NCBI GenBank assembly: GCA_012656075.1
Contig: JAAKBF010000227.1
Location: 1 to 64,000, forward strand
Reading direction: 5' to 3'
Source of the DNA: Phytophthora hibernalis
Lineage: Eukaryota; Oomycota; Peronosporomycetes; Peronosporales; Peronosporaceae
Length of the DNA stretch: 64,000 bases
The notes beneath the pieces were generated by a model. The model made no database searches and was not told where the DNA came from. It saw only the letters and a program-made list of their open reading frames with translations. Both the position numbers and the translations under genes were made by a program. Shown one piece after another: positions 57,892 through 64,000 of this stretch. Within the stretch, counting starts at the first letter, position 1. Each line of letters starts with the position of its first letter.

Positions 57892-60145
57892 ATGTCCTCG
57901 AATTCGCCCAAGCGGCTGCGGCTCAATGAAGCAGGTACATCGGCGCCTACTTGGGCCGAAAGCACGACACTGGTATTCCCACGAGAGCTACCTACGGAGA
58001 TCAAGTATCCTGAGCCAGAGCTGTACGTGCGCAAGTGTTACCACGACTATTACCTCAGAATTCTTGATCAGCTGAGCATCGAAGTGGTAAAATCAGTCAC
58101 GGTCACCGGAACACCAGGTGAGACGACCGTGAGTTTGGACTGCCAGTGTGACACAAGTACTAAATCTGTTCTGTTTGGTTCGTTCATTGATAGGGTTGGC
58201 AGTGACGGTCGTGCCATTGGCACGTCCGTCTTCTTCGCGTACTTCTTTCTACGCTACATCTTCGAGAACCCGCTCACTACGATCATCACGGCCTCATTTC
58301 AAGCTGAGCCCACATATTCCTAGTTGAGAAAGGTGGTCGTGTGGAGAGAAGGCAAGGTGGTTGCCATTGCTGAATATGATATAAATGCGATGAAAGCGCT
58401 CATTGAAGAAACTAATGACAAGGCAAAACGGAAGAGCGAGGAGTTAAGAGGAGTGGAGAACGGGCTTCTTTATCTGTACGATGGGCCGCCCGATGCATGC
58501 ATGGAAGACTCTAAAATGGTCTGCTTTACCAGTCCGCACGCGGAGTGGTTCAGACTTCTCGAGAACAGTCCATTCAAGCTGATCATGCCACTCTGGAATC
58601 TTGACGAGCTCCGAACTGCCGCCGAAGAACTCAACCTTACAATGAAGAAACCGCTTGATGGCCTACATGCCTAAGGGGAGATCGACACTGCTACTAATGA
58701 TTCCGGTGATGTTATTATGGTTTCGGGTCTAGTTGAGCAGCGTTTCCACGTCTTTCGCGGCCTTGATCGTGAATGTCTAGCTACGTACGAAGATTTCGTC
58801 CAGAATCGGCAACTCAAGATCATTACAACCATCGCGGGATTCAACGATATCGTCTAGGTGCGGGAAGTTCTCGATGGAACATCGACGGCGTATCATTGCA
58901 TCTGCCACTACACGCCAACCCCCAATAACCTGATGGATGAACCTACTATTGCAGAGCCAACAACATTCGTGAGTGGGATCCTGGGAGCCCACTGGTCAGG
59001 GGCTGCAACGCTTACGCCCACCACGGACACTTGGCTTCTCGTTTACTTCGCTGGAGGAGCGCAAGGAACGGATGGGATTGGAAGCAGCGGCGCTATGGTG
59101 GTAGAAGTTTCAAAAGCCACACTGCGATGCAGGGTCCTGTACCAGGCACTCAGGATCAAGCATTCTTCCCAGCATGCGACGCATCTGGGGCTTATCAGAG
59201 GACTCAGCACTTGCAAACGACATGGCTGGAACGATGTCTACGTGGTCGGCGATAGCGTGCTAGCTATCCGACAATACTCCACCAGGACTCCTCCCAAGGC
59301 TAAGCGGCTGAAGGCGAACTTCTGGAAGGCAAGGCGGCTGGCGGACGCGGTTGGGGTGATATGATGGACGGCGATGTCCAGAGAACAGACCAAGACGGTC
59401 CACGAAGTGGCGCAGATAGCTCGCACTACTCACACTACGGTGGACTGGGAACTGAAGGCGGATCGGCCGGTTGGGGCAAAATGGGCGGCGGTCATTGGCA
59501 AAGCAGCTGAGGACGTGGAACAATGGCTATCGTTAGCCACAACAAGGGGACCCTCGGGATTCGAAGTGGAGACAGTGTAACACAATGGGGAGGCGGGCGC
59601 TCCTGACGCGAGGCGTTGAATGCGACCGCAAGGCCGGAGAGGGCACTACTGGCTTTCATCGGGACGGGCATTAGGTGTCATTAGCATAGCTTAACAGACA
59701 TTAATGTACCTCACATCAAAATAAAAATCAACTACATTCGTGAAGCGATTGCTGATGGAGTGCTTGAGCAAGCTCCGGGTCAGCAAACGGAATGAGATTG
59801 TTGATTACTTGCGGGGGCTAATGCCGCTGCATCGTTCTGGGGAACGTTATTTGAAACGAGCGTACACGAGAAACTGAGCTCGGGTTATACTTTCATAGCA
59901 CGGCAGCTCTGTGAAGACAATTCGCTGTCGCCACTTTGTGACGCAGTCGCCGTCAGCAGCAGACATTGCCGCCGACGGCAACTACGTAATGTTGAACATG
60001 AAAAATCGTTTTGCATGTCTGCCAATAAATCGTGGATCAAAAACATACAAGATAAAATCAAGGATATGAAACGCCACATAATCAGCATGTCGACAAATAA
60101 GGCTTATAGAGCGTACCCAAACGGTTCTGGAAGGAACGTTTGACC
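57892..60145 (+). pseudogene. CRN/RHS-type NTPase gene, copy B, interrupted by a LINE
   Basis: It begins MSSNSPKRLRLNEAGTS at 57892, as in copy A, and runs to a TAG at 58321. It continues in the 58324-58674 frame with VVVWREGKVV, LLYLYDGPPDAC, KMVCFTSPHAEW and LIMPLWNLDELRTAAEELNLT. It then goes on to 58972 in pieces (RGLDRECLATYEDFVQNRQLK; YHCICHYTPTPNNLMDEP). After the LINE (58973-59733) it resumes with KRLLMECLSKLRVSKRNEI and FETSVHEKLSSGYTFIARQL near 59850-59910. This is the module order of CRN/RHS NTPases: damaged P-loop, VVT/ITASF strand, YDGPPD, PLWDL.EL. Several stops and slips make it a pseudogene even without the LINE. Identity to copy A is near complete to about 58307 and drops sharply after it. 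Confidence 0.8.
58973..59733 (+). mobile_element. 5'-truncated LINE in copy B, RNase H-like domain and 3' end
   Basis: The 10-bp duplication ACATTCGTGA (58963-58972 and 59734-59743) marks the insertion. The frame 58858-59364, then 59374-59580 after a slip, encodes an RNase H-like domain: LLVYFAGGAQGTDGIG (Asp expected where Ala stands), ATHLGLIRGLSTCKRHGW and VYVVGDSVLAIRQY. Its wording and its 3' end (GACATTAATGTACCTCAC) match the LINE at 54714-55858, so both belong to one family, on opposite strands. Confidence 0.85.
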
Positions 60146-60243
60146 ACTCCGTTCAACTTTACACCAAACGTAGAGTTAACTAAGAATTTAGACAGTTCTT
60201 TTCTTTTTCAAAGGCTTTAGTTTAGGGTTTCGGTAAAGTCATA

Positions 60244-60719
60244 GTGACAGCGCTGAGAAGTCCGGTTGACATGACCCAAAGAAGAGGTCGTGCAACTGAG
60301 CGCCCGTCCCGAACACTAGACCTCGGCAACAGAGCAGAATGAGCTCGCCGGGTGAAAATGAAGCTACACGCTCGACAACACATTCCAGATCACGCACGCA
60401 AACACAACCGAATGGGGCTAGTGCCAATACGGATGCTAATTCGGCCGCCCCGCTGCAGCAGCTGTGCAACTAAGTACTGGACCCGACACTATGTCCATGC
60501 AGCAGCTACTAGTGTATCTTACACATCAGCAACAACAATATCAAGCCCAGATGCAAGCCCAAATGCAAGCCCAAATGCAAGCCCAAATGCAGCAGGCGAA
60601 CGAGCGTTTTGAGTTTCTCGTTGCATCAAGAAGCGAACACAAGAAGAAGGATCCTCCTGTGTATAAAGGCAAGTATGGTGAAGACATTGAATTATGGATC
60701 TTCGCTACTGATCAGTACT
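60244..60719 (+). pseudogene. Gag N-terminal fragment of a Gypsy element with QAQM repeat
   Basis: A leader with a Met/Gln start and a Gln-rich run leads into KKKDPPVYKGKYGEDIELWIFATDQY, the start of a Gypsy capsid domain. The frame changes near 60465, then TAG at 60719. The sequence after the stop belongs to the acidic antisense ORF of a different element, so the rest of gag has been removed by a deletion or rearrangement. No LTR was recognised upstream (60150-60243). Confidence 0.6.
60540..60592 (+). repeat. 12-bp tandem repeat coding for QAQM
   Basis: CAAATGCAAGCC-type units repeat about four times, giving QAQMQAQMQAQM in the gag fragment. Confidence 0.9.
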
Positions 60720-62199
60720 AGAGCGCGCCGACGGCAACGACCGCAGCGACGGCAGCGACTTCGAAAGTCCCGGGTCCTGACGACAAAGCTTCGGACCGCA
60801 GCGACGAGGATCACAGAGCTGCTGATGACGATGGTCAAGCTTCCTAAGTTCCGAGGGACGGCGACAACGCCTCCGAGGCCGGCGACGACAAGTCCCACTC
60901 GGCGACTGCAAAGCAGACCAGCGACGCACCCAAGGACGCTGCCTCAGCCACCGATCGCAAACCCGAGCCGGGTGCAACAAGTGAAGCGAAGCACCGCTCG
61001 GAGGAGGATGCCTCGGACGAGGTCGACTACAGCGAGTCGGATCTGGAGTCGGGCGAGGTCAACGACCCAAGCACTTCACCCAAGCTCACCGAGCAGCAGC
61101 GACGTCTCCATCCGGGGAGTCCTGCAACTCCTCGCAGTGCTGCTGCTGTCGCACATGCTGCCGCTGAAGCCGCCAAGCAGGAAGTCCAAGTTATCACAAC
61201 GTCGGCGACGGTGATGACGTACCCGAAGGCCTGCTTCAGCCCGACAACCGCCAGCACCTTCACGATCGTGCCCGCGATGTGAGGGAGGCTGCGGAGCAGC
61301 GACGAACCTCGAAGCGAGATCACGAGCCAGCGGCACCTCGAAACAAAGAGCAGCTGCTCGCGCTGCGATACTGGCCCGTACGGGAGTACCGCGAGTACCT
61401 TCGACAAAGTCGTAAGACGGGTAAGGCGGTGCAGCAGTACGACGAGTGTCCCGTCGTCCTCCACGACGACACGGGCCTCACCCACCTGTCCAACGAACGC
61501 GAGTTCACAGACTGGCTGCACCACTTGGGGTACCCCTTGCCCGAGTTCACGGACTCGCCGTACCGTATCGACTGGCTGGCCCAACGGCGCCTCCGCTTCC
61601 GCATGGCGAAGTCCATCGTGGATGGCCAGTGGCGTAACCGATACCTCGAGCGCTCGAAGCCCACCCCGGCAGTTATCCTCGAGGAGGTTGTGCAGAAGAT
61701 CCAGAAGTCGTGGCAGTCGCAGCCGGTAAACCCGTTCAGTGTTCTTGGCGCGGTTAGCGCCGACCGGCTCCAGGGGAGCGGTCATAAGCGGCCACGATGT
61801 CGGCGCAGTCCTCCGAGAGACGGCTACGTGCTTTGATCCTCCGGATAGCCGCGCCACTTCACCAAGTATTGGTAGTGACCGCTACACCCGCGGCGCCGCC
61901 TCAGTATTCTCTCGACATGGAAGTAGAGAGCGCCCTCATTACCGATCAGTGGATGCGGGGACGCAACGGACGCGTCCACGGATCGGGACGCTCCGCGTCA
62001 GGTGTTGGCGGCGCGCGCTTCAGCTCCTGTTGGCAATTCTGACCACACGAAGCTCGTGACTGCAGTGGAGGGTTGCCAACGGCTCTTGGAGTCGCAGAGG
62101 ACTGACTTAGTGGCCCTGCGAGGGAACCTGCACTCCGTCGAGTCGACTGTGAGTCATTTTAGCTCCAAGTGTGGTTCAGCTCGAACGCAGTGCGGGTGA
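60720..62199 (+). CDS. ORF antisense to the second Gypsy pol: acidic N-terminus, unknown core, coiled-coil end
   Basis: It runs opposite to the protease-RT-integrase of the element at 62154-64000 and lies beyond its integrase, overlapping its end by about 45 bp. The first part (to about 61200) is acidic and Ala/Ser-rich (DEVDYSESDLESGEV). After a slip the 61279-61836 frame gives REAAEQRRTSKRDHEPAAPR, then LLALRYWPVREYREYLRQ and FTDWLHHLGYPLPEFTDSPY. A further frame ends with a coiled coil (CQRLLESQRTDLVALRGNLH, 62060-62150). I do not recognise the core. TAA at about 60845 and frame slips near 61200 and 61780 interrupt it. It has no visible similarity to the antisense ORF of the first Gypsy element. 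Confidence 0.55.
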
Positions 62200-64000
62200 T
62201 CGCCAGCGGCAGGTCTATCGCTCGAGCGAGGACCTTCGACAAGCGCTTTATTGATGCTCGGAGAGCGAGAGGGCCCTCGCGAATGACCGTGCTGAGCTTC
62301 ACAAGCACTTTGGGTGGCTCTGCGACCTCTACTCTCGCGTTGAGGCGTTGGAGAGGTGGCCATAGCCGACGGCAGGTCCAATGTGTATGCGTTGCCATGG
62401 ACTCCGATGACCGTGAACGGCCCCACGAACCGTGGACGCAGCTTTGTGCTGCCCACCGTAGTGACCGCCTGCATAGGGAGGGTTTTAGCACCTGGTCCTC
62501 AAGTTTAAGCACATTCACGTTCCTTTGCCCTCGGCGATCACTGTTTTTCTTCTGTGCGTCCAGGACGCGTTGCCTTACGGCTTCATCAGTCTCGATGAAC
62601 GCCAACAGGTTCCGTTTGACGGTCGGGCGCAGGCCTTTAAGGCCCCGCGGGTCTTCGGCGTCACACTCAAATTAGAAGCCGGAGGTAACGACAGTGGCGT
62701 ACGCGGATGGCGTAGCCCGTTAACGTAGAATGGGATGAAACCCGTCGACGAATGCACAGCATTATTCAGCGCGAACTCTCCTTCGGTAATGGCCACTGGC
62801 GAGTCGTGCAGTACTTGTTGCCTGGCACCAGATCGATTTCGTGTCGAACCCCCTATCCGGAGGCAACACCGACGGTGGGTCATCGCTGACGACATCCGAG
62901 AACTCCATCAGGAGAGGGTAGTACGGGTCCGACGGGTCCTTCAGGATGGCCGCGCCATACCTTTTCTGCCTCAACGAGGATCGCTCATCTTCAAGCACCT
63001 CCGGGTCCATGACCGAAGAGGTATTGAGCTCGACCGAGTCGTGTTCGCGGTGGATGAGAAGCATCTCCTCGAACTCGCCCGCCTTCAGCGAATCCAAAAT
63101 TCCACATATGAGAGCTCTTCCAACTCGAGTAGCTCCGCTACGGTAGGCAGGGGAGCCAGATTCACGCCTTCCTTGCGTTCTCCTCTGAGAACATCAAACA
63201 CCACTGGTGTGGTCGCCTCACCCGAGGAGACCGCCTCGCGGTATGAATTTGCAGCGGCTGACGCAGCCTGAACATCTTCCAACGTGGGAGTCCCTGCTTG
63301 GCCACTCTGTGTTGCACGAGCTCCGGCTCCAACGACTTGTCCTGCGCGAGCTGACCCAGCATCGACGCATTGCGTAGTGGGAGACCGTACTCGACCACTC
63401 TTCGTTGCGCGAGCACCGGCTCCAGCGACTTGTCCTGCGCCGGATCCACGGGCCTGAGCGACGCTCTCGATCTTGAGAGATCCATGAGCCTCATCGTGAG
63501 ACACACACGGAACCTCCGTACATTCTCCCACAACTACCGAAGGCTCTTGAGCTCTCGAAGATGCAAGGCAACGTCGTAGGCAGATCGAGTACCTGCGAAG
63601 TGCCGTTCGCCGCGTGGAATGCGATGCTCGTGCACAAACCCGTCCCGGAAGAGGAGGGGCCATGACCCGCCAGGGCTCTGTCCGCGAGGGGCTTGTGACT
63701 AGCATCGATGGTGCGACTTCTCCAGTCGATCCACGGCTCGTGCTTTGTCAACCAAGGCACGCCGAGGATAATATCGTACCGATCATCCATGTCAAGGACA
63801 ATGAACGGTTCGACCGAGTTGAAGTCGTCAAACTTGACGTTCAAGAATAGAAGAACCATTCGCGTAGACACGATGGACCCAGTCGCCAGGCGAACAGATA
63901 CATTGGTATTATTCTTAGATGCTTCCAAAGCACTAGCATACAATGCACTGTTCTTGGCCACACTGGACTTCGTCGCGAAGTTGTAGGACGCTCCCGAATC
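62154..64000 (-). pseudogene. pol: Second Gypsy element, pol with internal deletion, runs off the window
   Basis: At the window edge the protease active site DSGA is read (64000-63989), followed by YDIILGVPWLTKHEPWIDW (about 63760-63815). A long linker with two near-copies of an Ala/Gly-rich unit (about 63290-63460) leads to the RT leader: SSVMDPEVLEDERSS and DPPSVLPPDRGF (about 62850-62870). Then the text jumps, without the RT catalytic core or RNase H, to the integrase end: EFALNNAVHSSTGFIPFYVNG (about 62700-62790), RQRVLDAQKKNSDRRGQRNV, and the GPF motif RFVGPFTVIGVHGNAYTLDL (about 62380-62440). About 2.5-3 kb of pol is therefore missing, with the joint near 62800. No LTR was found in the window. 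Confidence 0.8.

Larger units (their letters stand above)
53284..58307. repeat. Large palindrome: about 1.45-kb arms joining two CRN/RHS copies head to head
   Basis: The left arm is 53284-54713 plus about 55875-55912. The right arm is about 56040-56273 plus 57086-58307. The arms are near-identical inverted copies; for example the frames at 53765-54016 (+) and 57583-57834 (-) translate identically. The centre (about 55913-56040) is unique. A LINE breaks the left arm and a solo LTR the right arm. Arms include the first about 140 codons of both genes and all sequence upstream of them. Confidence 0.85.

Overview
The window looks like a repeat-rich chromosome segment of a plant-pathogenic oomycete (Phytophthora or a close relative). 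This rests on the gene families present, not on a search: a Crinkler (CRN) gene with the LFLAK motif, a trypsin-fold protein with lost catalytic residues like glucanase inhibitor proteins, an M96 mating-specific family gene, tandem jacalin-like lectin repeats, CRN/RHS-type NTPase paralogues, and short GT-AG introns (about 45-110 bp).

Layout. 0.8-3.4 kb: broken CRN gene next to a broken jacalin-lectin gene. 4.8-5.5 kb: mariner-like transposase relic. 6.1-22.9 kb: a PIF/Harbinger element (transposase plus convergent Myb-like ORF2, matching terminal inverted repeats) split by a 13.9-kb Ty3/Gypsy element with two 1,101-bp LTRs, 4-bp target duplication AATG, gag, protease, RT, two RNase H domains, integrase, chromodomain, and a long antisense coiled-coil/acidic ORF between pol and the 3' LTR. 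23.1-38.9 kb: a gene island with an M96 gene (3 exons, intact), GIP-like protein, small coiled-coil gene, multi-exon kinesin, an unknown multi-exon gene, an LRR-IQ-WW protein, mitochondrial succinate-semialdehyde dehydrogenase and a Cys/His-repeat protein. 39.1-49.5 kb: LamG-like pseudogene, Helitron helicase, unknown ORFs, and a Mutator-like transposase fused to SWIM and Ulp1-protease domains.

49.7-60.2 kb holds two paralogous CRN/RHS-type NTPase genes, head to head, sharing near-identical palindromic 5' regions. Copy A is broken by two hAT insertions and an inversion lying between them. The palindrome centre and copy B each carry a truncated LINE of one family with clear target duplications. 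A solo LTR sits in the right arm. 60.2-64 kb: a second, internally deleted Gypsy element on the minus strand, which also carries an ORF antisense to pol.

Many frame breaks, including in housekeeping genes (succinate-semialdehyde dehydrogenase, kinesin), lie in or beside short homopolymers one base shorter than the reading frame needs. Part of the apparent pseudogenisation is therefore probably consensus error in the assembly. All domain calls are from reading translations by eye; no similarity search was run.
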